NCBI RefSeq assembly: GCF_029531845.1
Contig: NZ_JAMBPV010000008.1
Span: 62,001 to 126,000, forward strand
Reading direction: 5' to 3'
Source of the DNA: Staphylococcus equorum
GTDB taxonomy: Bacteria > Bacillota > Bacilli > Staphylococcales > Staphylococcaceae
Length of the DNA: 64,000 nt
Shown here: positions 1-10,197 of the stretch, piece after piece
Numbering within the stretch: the stretch's first letter is position 1
Layout of the letters: each line of letters begins with the position of its first letter
Notes under the pieces: model-generated
The model's database searches: none
Seen by the model: only the letters and a program-made list of their open reading frames with translations
What the model was told of the DNA's origin: nothing
Made by a program: the position numbers and the translations under genes

Positions 1-1191
1 TATTTGTACGCTGTCAGGTTTTTTTAATACCCATATAAATTCATAATTCGGATGATGTTTCATCATATATTCATAAACATATTTAGGACTATCACTATAA
101 TTTTTACCACCAAAAGCTTCAAATACGATCGTTTTTGGATTTACTTTATCTTCAGAATCTGTCAATTGGTAAAGCGCACGATGTTTGTTTTTTCTGCGTA
201 AAACAACATTTTTAGCTAATCGAGCTTTATTTCTAAACTGATTAATTTTAAATGCTGATTTTCTCTTATTAAACATAAGCATGAGTGCTTCAGCGATAAA
301 TAAGGGTTTCTCATTTTTGAAAATTGTAGGAAAGAGTTGTCTCGTAACTCTTGGTAATAATTCACTATTTTGTTCATATCTTTCAGGCGTTTTTCTTAAT
401 GAAGGCTCAAACGAATATTTAAATAAATTTTTCATTTTATTTTTTATGAAACGCTTGTTTTCCTTTAAAGGTGCACGTTGAATAGAATCTGAAAAACTAT
501 ATACATAATCATTGAAGACGATACCGAAGTCTTGTTTAGATAATCTTGGTTTTAAGAATGGGTCATAAACTTCGCCTTTGATATAAAATGGGAAGCGACT
601 CACACGTACAAAACCATTTGAATATTTTATAAAATCTAAAATGAATGACCAGTCAATAAAGACATCTAATTCTTCATTGAATTGTAAATTATGTCCACGT
701 GCGATCGCCGTTTTAAAGACAATATTACACGATGAATTTTTACGTAAGAATTGATTTGACTTAGTTTTGGTATCTAAATATTCCACACGCACTAAGTCTT
801 GGTCTATATATTGTGGTATGTCGAGAGTAAATGAATGTATTGGTGAAATAAGTGCATCAAATTGATTTATTTTTTTCATGTAAAATGCAAGCGCATAAGA
901 AGCTAAATAATCATCTGAATCAATGAATATAAAATAAGGTGTATCTACTTCTTGCATAGCAATATTTCTTGCATGCGCATGACCTGTATTTTGTTGTAAA
1001 TCAATTTCTTTTATTGGTATATTCCAATTTGCAATATTTTGTGTTGCAATCGTTTTTGAATTATCAGTTGAACCATCATTGACTAAAATTAACTCAAAAT
1101 CTTGAAATCTTTGTTTTTTAAGACTAGTTAAACATCTTTCTATATAGTCTTCTGAGTTGTAATAAGTCACTATTACAGATATGGACTTCAT
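1..1191 (-). CDS. Bifunctional glycosyltransferase 2 / CDP-glycerol glycerophosphotransferase, 3' end outside window
   Basis: The reverse strand reads open from an ATG at 1191 to the window edge (397 codons, no stop). Residues 1-about 110 form a GT-A family 2 domain: the start MKSISVIVTYYNSEDYIERC, then LVNDGSTDNS and FIDSDDY (the DxD-type metal site). Near the truncated end, FGGKNYSDSPKYVYEYM is the characteristic opening of the TagF/TarL CDP-glycerol glycerophosphotransferase domain, so the protein should continue by several hundred residues. By family it acts at the cytoplasmic membrane on teichoic-acid-like polymers. Which polymer it builds cannot be told from this part. Confidence 0.85.
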   Translation of the reverse strand, partial: MKSISVIVTYYNSEDYIERCLTSLKKQRFQDFELILVNDGSTDNSKTIATQNIANWNIPIKEIDLQQNTGHAHARNIAMQEVDTPYFIFIDSDDYLASYALAFYMKKINQFDALISPIHSFTLDIPQYIDQDLVRVEYLDTKTKSNQFLRKNSSCNIVFKTAIARGHNLQFNEELDVFIDWSFILDFIKYSNGFVRVSRFPFYIKGEVYDPFLKPRLSKQDFGIVFNDYVYSFSDSIQRAPLKENKRFIKNKMKNLFKYSFEPSLRKTPERYEQNSELLPRVTRQLFPTIFKNEKPLFIAEALMLMFNKRKSAFKINQFRNKARLAKNVVLRRKNKHRALYQLTDSEDKVNPKTIVFEAFGGKNYSDSPKYVYEYMMKHHPNYEFIWVLKKPDSVQI

Positions 1192-1701
1192 TATTTATTC
1201 CCTCTTTTTTTAAAATTTTCTCTTTATATTTTGATATAAGGTAGAATATATCGAACTTTTTTTAATATTTTCAGCTATTGATAAGAGCGTTGTAAGTTAT
1301 TGAAGTGCTCTATTATAAAACAATGGCAATTAATCATCAGATGATCTGTTGATTGTAAAGCATCCATTGTATCATGTACAGTATTCACAATTAAAAAGTA
1401 GTTATTTGTATATTACAAAAACCCTCTTAATAATATAGTGGAGTGGCCTATAATTAATTGTATATAGGGAAAGTCACTATCCTATTTTACTATAAAAACT
1501 TAATATATCCAGTAGTTAAGAAGATTTCTATTGATATTAAAGATGCTAGACGTTAAAATTTTTATTTTAAAAAGTCTTGAAATTAATTTCTTTTGATTTA
1601 GGGTATTGTCAAAGTATTAAAAATTATTTGAAATGTAAAGTGATATAACTATGATTGTAAGTATCTACAAAGAAAGCGTGTTGAAGAAAGGGTGCATAAC
1701 A
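1192..1701. other. Intergenic, no gene seen
   Basis: AT-rich spacer between the divergent teichoic-acid gene and the acetyltransferase. It has stops in all frames and a short inverted CCTATA/TATAGG pair near 1449-1470, but nothing that can be assigned. Promoters for both flanking genes must lie here. Confidence 0.5.
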
Positions 1702-2145
1702 ATGACAATTAGAAAAGCAAACCAAGAAGAGTTGAAACTAATTAATAAAACGATACCGACTGTATTTAAAGAAGCGATAACAGCAGACTTTGACTTATCA
1801 GATCATGCGATGAGATCGATGTCAAAACAATTAAGAAGCGAAGGTGCTGAATATTATGTATTAATAGAAGAAACACAGATGAAAGGTTTTGTGCTTATTG
1901 ATGACAAAATAGATTATTTTATTCAGGAAGAGTATGGATTTATATATGAGCTGTATGTATTTGATGAATATAGAAGACATGGCGTCGCTGAAGAATTAAT
2001 ACAATTTGTCGGTGAGTATTTTAAAGCGAAAAATATTAAAGAAGTAAGGCTGAATGTCTTTGCGAATAATTTCGCCAAAAAATTATATGAAAAAATGGGT
2101 TTCTGTGATAGAAATATAACGATGTCTATGGAAATAACAGACTAG
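1702..2145 (+). CDS. GNAT family N-acetyltransferase
   Basis: A protein of 147 residues with the GNAT acetyl-CoA fold. The segment YGFIYELYVFDEYRRHGVAE is the beta4-alpha3 region, with RRHGVAEELI as the R/Q-x-x-G-x-A pyrophosphate loop. The C-terminal NFAKKLYEKMGF is the typical closing motif of the family. An upstream ATG at 1651 is possible, but the ATG at 1702 has AGAAAGGG just before it and removes a tail that does not resemble the family. The acceptor substrate is unknown. It stands alone. Confidence 0.85.
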   Translation: MTIRKANQEELKLINKTIPTVFKEAITADFDLSDHAMRSMSKQLRSEGAEYYVLIEETQMKGFVLIDDKIDYFIQEEYGFIYELYVFDEYRRHGVAEELIQFVGEYFKAKNIKEVRLNVFANNFAKKLYEKMGFCDRNITMSMEITD

Positions 2146-2380
2146 GGCAATTTACGATGTTGCATGCATGAATTTTAAGTTAATAAATTGTGTTTAATTA
2201 AAATGAACTTAATAGAAAATTTTAAAAAATGTATCGTGCTATCAAGTTTCTGGTGAAGTATTGTTAATGATTATTTAAGTTCTCGTCGCTACTAAATTCA
2301 TCTTCAAACAGATGATTTGTAAATTCAAATAAATTGAGTATAATTTGATTTTGTGAAAAAAAGTTAAGGAGAAATGAATA

Positions 2381-3007
2381 ATGATTAATAACGACTTTGA
2401 AGATATAGTAATGAATAGAAAATCTGTAAAACTTTTTGATGAGCAAGTTAAAATACCAATATCAGAAATGGATGAAATGATTCAAAAAGCGACAAAAGCA
2501 CCATCGTCAGTGAATATGCAACCATGGCGCTTTTTAGTTGTAGAAAGTGATGAAGGTAAAGATAAACTACGTCCCCTTGTACGTTTTAATACACGTCAAA
2601 ATGATTCTTCGTCTGCAATGGTAGTTATCTTTGGGGATATGCAAAGCCATGAATACGGTGAAGAAATTTATAGTAATGCTGTCAAACAAGGGTTAATGCC
2701 TGAAGATGTTAAAGATGAATTACTTGGAAAGGTTTTACCTTTTTATAGAAGTTTAGAAAAAAGTGAAATGAACGATATTATAAAAATTGATAGTAGTCTA
2801 GCTGCTATGCAATTCATGCTAGTTGCCAGAGCTTATGGTTATGACACGAATCCAATAGGTGGATTCGAAACTGATCAAATAGCAACAGCATTTGATATAG
2901 ATTCAGAACGTTATGAACCTGTCATGATTATAGCGATAGGAAAAGCAAAAAATCCTGCTCATGGTTCATATCGCTTACCAGCAGAAACAATAACTAAGCA
3001 CGTATAA
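2381..3007 (+). CDS. Nitroreductase family protein
   Basis: A 208-residue FMN-dependent nitroreductase-type oxidoreductase. The N-terminal MNRKSVKLFDEQVKI and KAPSSVNMQPWRF are the family's FMN-binding signature (R-S-x-K-F and S-x-x-N-x-Q-P-W). GYDTNPIGGF is the second flavin-contact segment. Members reduce quinones, nitro compounds or flavins with NAD(P)H; the physiological substrate here is not evident. The ribosome site AAGGAG lies 9 bases before the ATG. It is monocistronic, followed by a strong hairpin. Confidence 0.9.
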   Translation: MINNDFEDIVMNRKSVKLFDEQVKIPISEMDEMIQKATKAPSSVNMQPWRFLVVESDEGKDKLRPLVRFNTRQNDSSSAMVVIFGDMQSHEYGEEIYSNAVKQGLMPEDVKDELLGKVLPFYRSLEKSEMNDIIKIDSSLAAMQFMLVARAYGYDTNPIGGFETDQIATAFDIDSERYEPVMIIAIGKAKNPAHGSYRLPAETITKHV

Positions 3008-3023
3008 TATTATAAGTTGAATT

Positions 3024-3065
3024 CAATTGAGGTTGGGACATAAATACATGTCTCAACCTCAATTG
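3024..3065 (+). terminator. Rho-independent terminator of nitroreductase gene
   Basis: Seventeen-base arms (CAATTGAGGTTGGGACA with TGTCTCAACCTCAATTG, one G-U pair) around an 8-base loop. This is the GGGACA...TGTCTC hairpin type common between staphylococcal genes. Confidence 0.85.
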
Positions 3066-3239
3066 TTATATTGACAAAGTTAAGTAGAAAATTATATTTC
3101 TGTCACACTCCTGATTTTACTATTGTTAAAGAAGTTTGAGTATATTGTAAACACTGTATAATAAATTGAGATGTTTAATTATAATAGAACTAATATGTGT
3201 AATGTGATAACTTATTTGTAATGGTCAAGGGGGGAAGTT

Positions 3240-4382
3240 ATGTGGAAATATAAAATAATGATGACGTTATTATTTACTGTTTTTATATTTTTTAGTGGGC
3301 TATGCTTGCATGACCAAAATCAATTAGAGGATAAAGTTTCATTTTATGCCGTTGGAGATAATTTAATTCATCCAGTAGTTTATCAAGATGCATTACAAGA
3401 CGATGGTAGTTTCGACTTTAAACCTATGTATGATGACTTAGAAAAAGACATAAAATCAGCGGATATTTCGTATATAAATCAAGAATCACCCATTGGTGGA
3501 GATGAAAAAGGATTTTCGGGATACAAACAATTTAATACGCCGAGGGATATGGCGGATGATATCGCTGAGATGGGCTTTGATATTGTAAATGGTTCGAATA
3601 ATCATGCACTTGATCAAGGGACGGATGGTTTGTTGAATGAGATAGATTTATGGGGACAATTTGACGATATCTTATATACTGGCACGTTTAATTCACAAAA
3701 AATGAGAGATAATATACCAGTTTTTGAGAGGAATGGAATCAAAGTTGCACTATTAAGTTATACATATGGTACAAATGATATTTCTCCTAAAAAACCATAT
3801 CATATTAACTATTTTAATGAAGCCCAAATTAAAAAAGATGTAGCAAAAGCTAAAGCACAAAGTGATGCGGTGATTGTATCTGCGCATTGGGGAAGTGAAG
3901 GCGAACATGAACCAAATCGTAAACAGGAAAAATACGCTGAAGTATTTGCAAATGCAGGGGTAGATGTAGTAATCGGGACACATCCTCATGTCATTCAACC
4001 TATAGAGTGGGTAAAAGGGAAAAGGAATCATAAGACGTTAGTAGCTTATTCCCTGGGAAATTTTTTAAATGGGCAAACTACAGGTAATGAAAGTAATGTA
4101 TTAGGAGGTAATATTCGTTTTAATATTGAGAAATTGCCAAAGGGTGTAACGATTAAAAACGTTGAATGGCAATCTTTAGTTACGCATTATGAAATAGCCA
4201 ATCCACTAGATGACAACACACGACATCGTTTTAAAATGTATCCACTCAAAAAATATAATGATAATTTAGCAAAACGACACGCACTAAGCTATGATGACGA
4301 AAATGACGTTACGAAACAGCGTTTAGAAACGATTACTAAAGACGTCATCGATAAACGATATTTAACTCCAGATAGTTATTGA
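3240..4382 (+). CDS. CapA family protein (metallophosphatase-like, capsule/poly-gamma-glutamate type)
   Basis: A 380-residue protein with an N-terminal hydrophobic segment (residues about 5-22) that acts as signal anchor; the SGLC sequence is a poor lipobox, so lipidation is doubtful. Metal-site motifs of the CapA fold follow in order: AVGDNLIH, NQESPIGG, NGSNNHALDQG, SAHWGSEGEHEPN and GTHPHVIQP. In poly-gamma-glutamate operons CapA helps export or anchor the polymer. No capB, capC or capD neighbour is present, so this is a stand-alone family member and its substrate is unknown. The start has GGGGGAAG directly upstream. Confidence 0.85.
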   Translation: MWKYKIMMTLLFTVFIFFSGLCLHDQNQLEDKVSFYAVGDNLIHPVVYQDALQDDGSFDFKPMYDDLEKDIKSADISYINQESPIGGDEKGFSGYKQFNTPRDMADDIAEMGFDIVNGSNNHALDQGTDGLLNEIDLWGQFDDILYTGTFNSQKMRDNIPVFERNGIKVALLSYTYGTNDISPKKPYHINYFNEAQIKKDVAKAKAQSDAVIVSAHWGSEGEHEPNRKQEKYAEVFANAGVDVVIGTHPHVIQPIEWVKGKRNHKTLVAYSLGNFLNGQTTGNESNVLGGNIRFNIEKLPKGVTIKNVEWQSLVTHYEIANPLDDNTRHRFKMYPLKKYNDNLAKRHALSYDDENDVTKQRLETITKDVIDKRYLTPDSY

Positions 4383-4414
4383 TGTGTCTGTTAAAAAGTA
4401 ATATCTAATGATTA

Positions 4415-4448
4415 AAGGGATCTTCCGAAAAATGGAGATCCCTCGTTT
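4415..4448. terminator. Terminator between convergent genes
   Basis: An inverted repeat of AGGGATCTTCC with GGAGATCCCT, followed by CGTTTT. It lies between the CapA gene and the oppositely oriented nucleoside hydrolase gene and may serve both. Confidence 0.7.
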
Positions 4449-4496
4449 TATATGAGTATAATTATGCTGAAATTTAGTATAGTTAATATTTATTTT

Positions 4497-5438
4497 TTAA
4501 CGCGTAACTTTTTTAGCTAAATCAGTGATGTATTTGAAGAAAGCGTCATGTTGAACGTAATAAACCACTGAAATAGGCCTACCATTAACGTTGTCAATAT
4601 ACGTCTGCCCTTGGCTAGGGCCTTCAGTATATACAGACACATTTACGCTATGTTGTTGAACAAGTTCAGGCATGCCAATGTAAGCGGTCGTTAATACATC
4701 CCATAAGAAGTAAGTAGAATTCGTTTGAAAGTGTGTTAATGGCGGAACAGCAGCATAGCTTACACCTAAGAAGTCCACACCAGGATAATGGCGTTCATCT
4801 GCCCATGCCTGTCTAACCTCCCATGTCATAGGTACTTGATTTGTGCTTTCTAAAGCAACCATCTCTATTTTGATATCCGTATCAAGCACAATTTGAACGG
4901 CTTCGGGATCCCAAAAAGCATTCCATTCAGCTGTACCATCATGTTCGGGTTCTTCAACATTGCCTTTATCTAAAAATGTGCCGCCCATCCATACGAGACG
5001 GTCGATATTTTGAACAATAGTAGGCTCAACTGTGATAGCTTTGGCTAAATCTGTTAATGGTCCTGTAAAAAGTAAAGTAATTTTTTGGGAATGTGCTTGT
5101 AATTTATCGATAATATCTTGATAAGCAGGCTGTTTTAATAATAAAGATTGTTGATTTAACGATTCATTTAAAATAGGTAACGCATCCATAAAAAATGCGT
5201 GCATACGCCAATCTTTTGGAAAAGGATGTTTACCCCGTTCTTTTGAAGCAGCGATATGTATTGGTTGCTCAGAGAAGCGGTTAATTATTTTTTGAGCTGC
5301 ACTTACTGCTGGTTCGATATAACTATCTGCACCAATTGCGCTTACACCAATAAGCTCTACATCATCCATTTGTATTAATAGAAATAATGAGATGAGATCA
5401 TCTACACCACCATCATGGTTAAAATAAATTTGTTTCAT
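4497..5438 (-). CDS. Nucleoside hydrolase (IunH family)
   Basis: A 313-residue N-ribohydrolase that cleaves nucleosides to base and ribose. The N-terminal NHDGGVDD is a variant of the family's DxDxGxDD calcium site: the aspartates at 9, 13 and 14 are kept, but the usual first Asp is Asn7. LLFTGPLTDLA, VWMGGTF and EWNAFWDPEAV are further family motifs around the active site. It is a single gene with its own upstream region. The purine or pyrimidine preference cannot be read from the sequence. Confidence 0.9.
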   Translation of the reverse strand: MKQIYFNHDGGVDDLISLFLLIQMDDVELIGVSAIGADSYIEPAVSAAQKIINRFSEQPIHIAASKERGKHPFPKDWRMHAFFMDALPILNESLNQQSLLLKQPAYQDIIDKLQAHSQKITLLFTGPLTDLAKAITVEPTIVQNIDRLVWMGGTFLDKGNVEEPEHDGTAEWNAFWDPEAVQIVLDTDIKIEMVALESTNQVPMTWEVRQAWADERHYPGVDFLGVSYAAVPPLTHFQTNSTYFLWDVLTTAYIGMPELVQQHSVNVSVYTEGPSQGQTYIDNVNGRPISVVYYVQHDAFFKYITDLAKKVTR

Positions 5439-5804
5439 AACTTGAGTGCCTCCAAATGTTCGTTTTTATGAGGCTATTATACCAAAGAAAACAATATGTA
5501 TCGTTCTGAATAATTAATTTAAGAATACTTTTTGAGCTGTAAAAAGTATTTATATAACATAATGTGATTTAAAATAAATTGATTTTATTTAATTGATCTC
5601 AGTTTTTTAATCCATAAAGTCCAATGCTATAGGAATGATAATGAATATAGAGATTAAAGTAGAGCGTTGCGTTGTTTTGATATATAAGTATTTATGCATT
5701 TTAAACGCAAAATACATGGAACATTAAATTAAAATTGTTTGAAAATTTGTACACAGGTTATGTTATGTTATATTGATAGACAAAAATTAAGGGGTGTTTT
5801 TTTT
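5439..5804. other. Divergent promoter region, no gene seen
   Basis: AT-rich spacer between the divergent nucleoside hydrolase and ProP-type genes. No convincing hairpin, operator or small ORF was found. Confidence 0.4.
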
Positions 5805-7202
5805 GTGAAGTTTAAAAAAGAAAAAGTTAATAGGGTAGATTCAGACCAAGCAAAAAAAAGCGTGGTTGCCACAGGTATTGGTAACGCAATTGAGTGGTTT
5901 GACTTCGGACTATATGCGCAATTAGCTGTAGTTATAAGTGCCAATTTCTTTGGTAATTTACCGCAAGAGATGCAAATTGTATCTACATTTGCTGTATTTG
6001 CTTTTGCATTTATAGTACGACCGATTGGTGGTATCTTCTTCAGTCATATAGGGGATAAATATGGACGGAAAGTTGTATTATCATCAACAATCTTACTTAT
6101 GGCGGCTTCAACATTGATGCTTGGGTTATTACCAACGCAAGATCAAATCGGTATATGGGCGCCAATTCTATTACTCGTAGTACGTATGATTCAGTCATTT
6201 TCAACTGGTGGAGAGTACGCTGGTGCTATGACTTACATAGCAGAATCATCGCCAGATAAAGCACGTGGTAAGTTAGGTAGTGGACTAGAAATTGGTACAC
6301 TTGCAGGTAGTATTATGGCGGCAGTCTTAGCTGGTCTGATGTATGCATTGTTAAGTGATCAACAAATGGCAGATTGGGGTTGGAGAATTCCATTTATTCT
6401 TGCTGCGCCATTAGGTATCGTAGGTATCTTCTTGCGTACAGGATTAGACGAAAGTCCTGCTTATGAATCGACATTAGAAGAACAAGAAGAATTAGAATAT
6501 TCTTATTTAGATATATTTAAATATTATTGGAAAGATATCATCGTTTGTTTCGCTGGTGTAGCATTCTTAAATGTGGCTAATTACATGGTGTTATCCTTTA
6601 TGCCATCATACTTAAACTCAACCATTAACTTAGGGGGCACCATGAGTTCTATACTGAGTACGGTCACGATGTTAGTGATGATACCAGCTGTATTTTTCTT
6701 TGGTTGGTACAGTGATAAAGTAGGTAATAAGAAGACGATTCTATTTGGTTTAATTGGTTTCAGTTTATTCTCTGTGCTTGCCTTCTGGCTCATGAGTATT
6801 CCAGTGATACCAGTCGTTATCTTAGGCTTATTTATCATCGCACTATTCATGTCTACATTTGAAGGTGTAATGCCGTCAGTGTTACCAAGTATGTTCCATA
6901 CAAAAGTGAGATTACGTACCTTGTCACTTGTTTATAATATTGGTGCTGCAATATTTGGTGGTTTGACACCATTTATTCTATCAATGTTAGTACAAACGAC
7001 AGGCCAAGAAATTTCACCTTCATATTATTTGATGTTTATTAACGTTATCGGTCTTATCATTTTCTTAACAATGTTTAAGTCAACATCAAACAAATCATTG
7101 AGAGGAAATTATCCAAACGTTGAAAATCAAGAAGATTATGAAGACGTAATTCAAAATCCTAAAGATGCACTTTGGTGGGAAGATGAAGTTAAAAAAGATT
7201 AA
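5805..7202 (+). CDS. ProP-type MFS transporter (proline/glycine betaine or metabolite:H+ symporter)
   Basis: A 12-helix major-facilitator protein of about 465 residues. The GTG at 5805 is the likely start: AAGGGGTG lies about 10 bases upstream, and the resulting VKFKKEKVN is a normal cytosolic N-terminus, unlike the extension from 5739. Family signatures are GIGNAIEWFDFGLYAQLA in helix 1, the MFS loop GDKYGRKVVL between helices 2 and 3, and STGGEYAGAMTYIAE in helix 4. These define the metabolite:H+ symporter subfamily that includes ProP and relatives, which import compatible solutes or organic acids. Substrate remains open. Confidence 0.85.
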   Translation: MKFKKEKVNRVDSDQAKKSVVATGIGNAIEWFDFGLYAQLAVVISANFFGNLPQEMQIVSTFAVFAFAFIVRPIGGIFFSHIGDKYGRKVVLSSTILLMAASTLMLGLLPTQDQIGIWAPILLLVVRMIQSFSTGGEYAGAMTYIAESSPDKARGKLGSGLEIGTLAGSIMAAVLAGLMYALLSDQQMADWGWRIPFILAAPLGIVGIFLRTGLDESPAYESTLEEQEELEYSYLDIFKYYWKDIIVCFAGVAFLNVANYMVLSFMPSYLNSTINLGGTMSSILSTVTMLVMIPAVFFFGWYSDKVGNKKTILFGLIGFSLFSVLAFWLMSIPVIPVVILGLFIIALFMSTFEGVMPSVLPSMFHTKVRLRTLSLVYNIGAAIFGGLTPFILSMLVQTTGQEISPSYYLMFINVIGLIIFLTMFKSTSNKSLRGNYPNVENQEDYEDVIQNPKDALWWEDEVKKD

Positions 7203-7234
7203 TAAAGTTTATTATAAGAATTAAATAATTTGTA

Positions 7235-7268
7235 AAGACGCAATACTTATTAATAGGTATTGCGTCTT
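7235..7268 (+). terminator. Terminator of ProP-type gene
   Basis: Perfect 12-base arms AAGACGCAATAC and GTATTGCGTCTT around a 10-base loop, followed by GTTT. Confidence 0.85.
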
Positions 7269-7460
7269 GTTTATGTCAGGAACCTTGAAAAGTGTTTTGG
7301 AATAATTTGTGCAATCGTTAATTAAGCACAATATATTGTACTTAATTAAATAATATTAACGGTATAAAAAGTATAAATATATATAATTTAAAAATATGTG
7401 AAAAATTATAAGTTTTGTGATATTATAAAATAAATAAAAGCTTATGGGAGGTTGGACGAT

Positions 7461-8984
7461 ATGTCAAAGACAGTGAAGATTGTCATAGCAGTCGTTATTG
7501 GGTTATTACTTATTGTTGGGATAGGCGGTGCGGTGACTTATTATTTTATGAAAAATTCACCTAAGAACACATATTTATTAAGTGAGCAAGAAACCGCTAA
7601 GCAAATGCAAGAGTACGCTAAGGACCGTTTTGAAAATGAATTTAAATTTCAAGACAAAATGAAAGATGAGTCATATTTAATAAGCTTAGATGCGAGTGCA
7701 GATGTACCAGAGAAATTACTTAAATCATCTGATATACCAAAATCTGCAGTAGATGCTTCTGGATTAGGATTTAAAATGGGACATGATCCAGAGAACGAAA
7801 AGTCAGTACTAGCATTAAATCCTACTGTAGCCGACAATGAAATTGGGGAATTTCAATGGGCAGCAGATAAGGACAATCAATACTACTCGGCACCAATTTT
7901 AGATGATGTTTACAAAGCTAAAAATGATGAACTTGTAGATGTTTATGAAAAATTAACGGGTGAAACAGTAAGCAGTTCATCAAGTAGTGCATCAAGTATG
8001 AGTGGGAATAATTCAGCAATTACGAATGACACATTGAATTTAAATTCTCTATTATCTGGTACGCAAGTATCACAAGAAAAAGTTGAGAAAATTAGTGAAC
8101 GTTATAGTGAATTAATTATCGATAAACTTGATGATGATAATTTTGAAAAAGAAGACGATAAGATCGATGTTGATGGTGAAGAGAAAGATACGAATAAAGT
8201 CACAATGAATATTAGCAAAGCTGAAACGAAATCAATTTTGACAGCAGTTTTAGAAAAAGCTAAAGAAGATAAAGATATTAAAGGCATTGCAGAAGATCAA
8301 TTTAATGCTGAAGCATATGATGATTCAATTGATGAAGCTTTAGAAGAAGTGAAAGATGCTGATAAAGATGAATTCCCAAGTATTAAATCTGTAATTTGGG
8401 AAGATGACAATCAAATTCTTAAACGTGATTTAACGTTAAAAGATAACAGCGGTGCTGACATTAAATTAGAAGGTACTAGTCTAATCGATGATGACAAGTT
8501 AGTTATGGATTATAATGTGTTTGCTGATGAGTCTAAGATTTCACTTAACGGTGATTCAACTAAAGAAGATGATAAGTATGACGATAAATATACTTTAGGT
8601 TTTGATGATGGCATTAAAGAATCAGATATCAAGGTTACAAATAAAGAAACAGTTGATGGTAACAAACGTACTGATAAAGGTGATATTGAAATCAGTGCAA
8701 ACTATGATGAAACTACAATTGAATATGTAAACAAATTAGAGACTGATGTGAAGAATAATTCACAGAAACAAGATCTCGACATTACTACAGAAGTTCAATA
8801 TGAACCTGTTACAATTAATATAAAAGGCGAAACTAAACTTAAAGAAGATATTAAGTTTGATAAAGCTGGTGCAAAAGACTTAAATACAATGTCTAACAAT
8901 GACTTCAGTAAATTACAGAAAGAAATTTCTGATAACGCTGAAGATATCTTGAAAGATGTTGTGAAAGATCTTGAAGATAAATAA
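7461..8984 (+). CDS. Membrane-anchored extracytoplasmic protein of unknown function, first gene of ABC operon
   Basis: About 507 residues. One transmembrane helix near residues 5-27 is followed by a long, acidic, Lys/Asp/Glu-rich outside domain with a Ser-rich linker at about 172-182 (SSSSSASS). The ATG at 7461 is preferred because GGGAGG sits 9 bases upstream; the TTG at 7452 is too close to it. I think it belongs to a staphylococcal DUF family (possibly DUF6583), but could not check. It heads an operon with two permeases and an ATPase, so it is probably the outside partner or a cargo of that transporter. Confidence 0.7.
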   Translation: MSKTVKIVIAVVIGLLLIVGIGGAVTYYFMKNSPKNTYLLSEQETAKQMQEYAKDRFENEFKFQDKMKDESYLISLDASADVPEKLLKSSDIPKSAVDASGLGFKMGHDPENEKSVLALNPTVADNEIGEFQWAADKDNQYYSAPILDDVYKAKNDELVDVYEKLTGETVSSSSSSASSMSGNNSAITNDTLNLNSLLSGTQVSQEKVEKISERYSELIIDKLDDDNFEKEDDKIDVDGEEKDTNKVTMNISKAETKSILTAVLEKAKEDKDIKGIAEDQFNAEAYDDSIDEALEEVKDADKDEFPSIKSVIWEDDNQILKRDLTLKDNSGADIKLEGTSLIDDDKLVMDYNVFADESKISLNGDSTKEDDKYDDKYTLGFDDGIKESDIKVTNKETVDGNKRTDKGDIEISANYDETTIEYVNKLETDVKNNSQKQDLDITTEVQYEPVTINIKGETKLKEDIKFDKAGAKDLNTMSNNDFSKLQKEISDNAEDILKDVVKDLEDK

Positions 8985-9030
8985 GTATTACAAAAATTTA
9001 AACTAAAATATTAATGAAAGGGGTGGTTAA

Positions 9031-10197
9031 ATGAGAACATTACAATTGTTTCGCATTTACCACTCTTTTTTATTGAAAAAATGGCATTTATTTTTATATT
9101 TGGTGATAATTATCATTGGTTTGTTTTCAACCTTACTTGTCATACAACAATTTAACCAAGATGATTCCAAATTTAGAATAGGCGTTGTAGACCGCGATCA
9201 ATCGGCCGAAACTGCATTAATACTTAAATCAATGGGCGATGGCACAAACTTAGGCAAAGACATTATTATCAAACGTTATAATAAGCAAGAAGCACACCAA
9301 TTGTTAAAAGCTCAAAATCTAGAAGGATACTATGTTTTTGAAAAAGGGATGACTCAGTCATTTTATAAAAATGGTGATTTGCCTATTTCGGTTTATACAT
9401 ATGATAAACAATCGACTAAGAGTTTAGTCATTAATCAATTAACAGATTCAGTGTACAATCGTCTCATGTTGTCTATGGGCGGAGGACTTACGTATACATC
9501 GCTTGCAGAGGATGCTAACAAAGAAGACACCATGATTTTATTAACAGACTTATTGTTTACAGGTTTAAACCGTACAGGTGGATTTGATTATCAACCTGTA
9601 CAAATTTACGATACTGCGAGTTATTATGTGATAACCGGCTACTTAGCGTCTATTTTTATCTTTGCTTTATCGTTATTTTCAATTTTAAAAATGAATCAAG
9701 TAACAGCATTGAAATCTAGGTTGAGTATGTACCATTTTTCATTTGAGAAACTGACGCTTATTCGAAGCTTATTTACACTGTTTTATACAAGTATTTGGGC
9801 CGTAGTGGGTTTGTTCTGGATGCTCAAAGTATTGCCGAATGATTTTGAAAGCTACAATTGGTCTACTGTAGTGATTCAACTCACATACTATATCTTGTTG
9901 CTGATAATCTGGCTGACGATTATTGATTTAATATCATCCAAATGGATGAATTATATTTTGAAAAGTATATTCAGTATTATAATTTTGCTACTATCAGGGC
10001 TGATTATACCTACCATATATTTCAAGCATTTATTCAATGGTATTTTTACAATACAACCATTTAGTTTTGTAACAAATCAAATGTTAGAAATCATACTAAA
10101 TAATTATATTTTAGAAGCGCCGCTCATGTTTTATATTAGCTTGGTATTATCATTAGTTGTATTAATAGTTGTCATTGTTGGGAGGTATCGTAGATGA
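9031..10197 (+). CDS. ABC-2 type transporter permease (first of two)
   Basis: A 388-residue membrane protein: one N-terminal helix (about 18-42), an extracytoplasmic domain of about 160 residues (GVVDRDQSAET and following), then five or six helices in the C-terminal half. This is the layout of ABC-2/YhgE-like exporter permeases. AAAGGGGTGG precedes the ATG. The stop overlaps the next permease start by four bases (ATGA), so translation is coupled. Substrate unknown; the extracytoplasmic loop and neighbour gene suggest export of a peptide, lipid or protein. Confidence 0.8.
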   Translation: MRTLQLFRIYHSFLLKKWHLFLYLVIIIIGLFSTLLVIQQFNQDDSKFRIGVVDRDQSAETALILKSMGDGTNLGKDIIIKRYNKQEAHQLLKAQNLEGYYVFEKGMTQSFYKNGDLPISVYTYDKQSTKSLVINQLTDSVYNRLMLSMGGGLTYTSLAEDANKEDTMILLTDLLFTGLNRTGGFDYQPVQIYDTASYYVITGYLASIFIFALSLFSILKMNQVTALKSRLSMYHFSFEKLTLIRSLFTLFYTSIWAVVGLFWMLKVLPNDFESYNWSTVVIQLTYYILLLIIWLTIIDLISSKWMNYILKSIFSIIILLLSGLIIPTIYFKHLFNGIFTIQPFSFVTNQMLEIILNNYILEAPLMFYISLVLSLVVLIVVIVGRYRR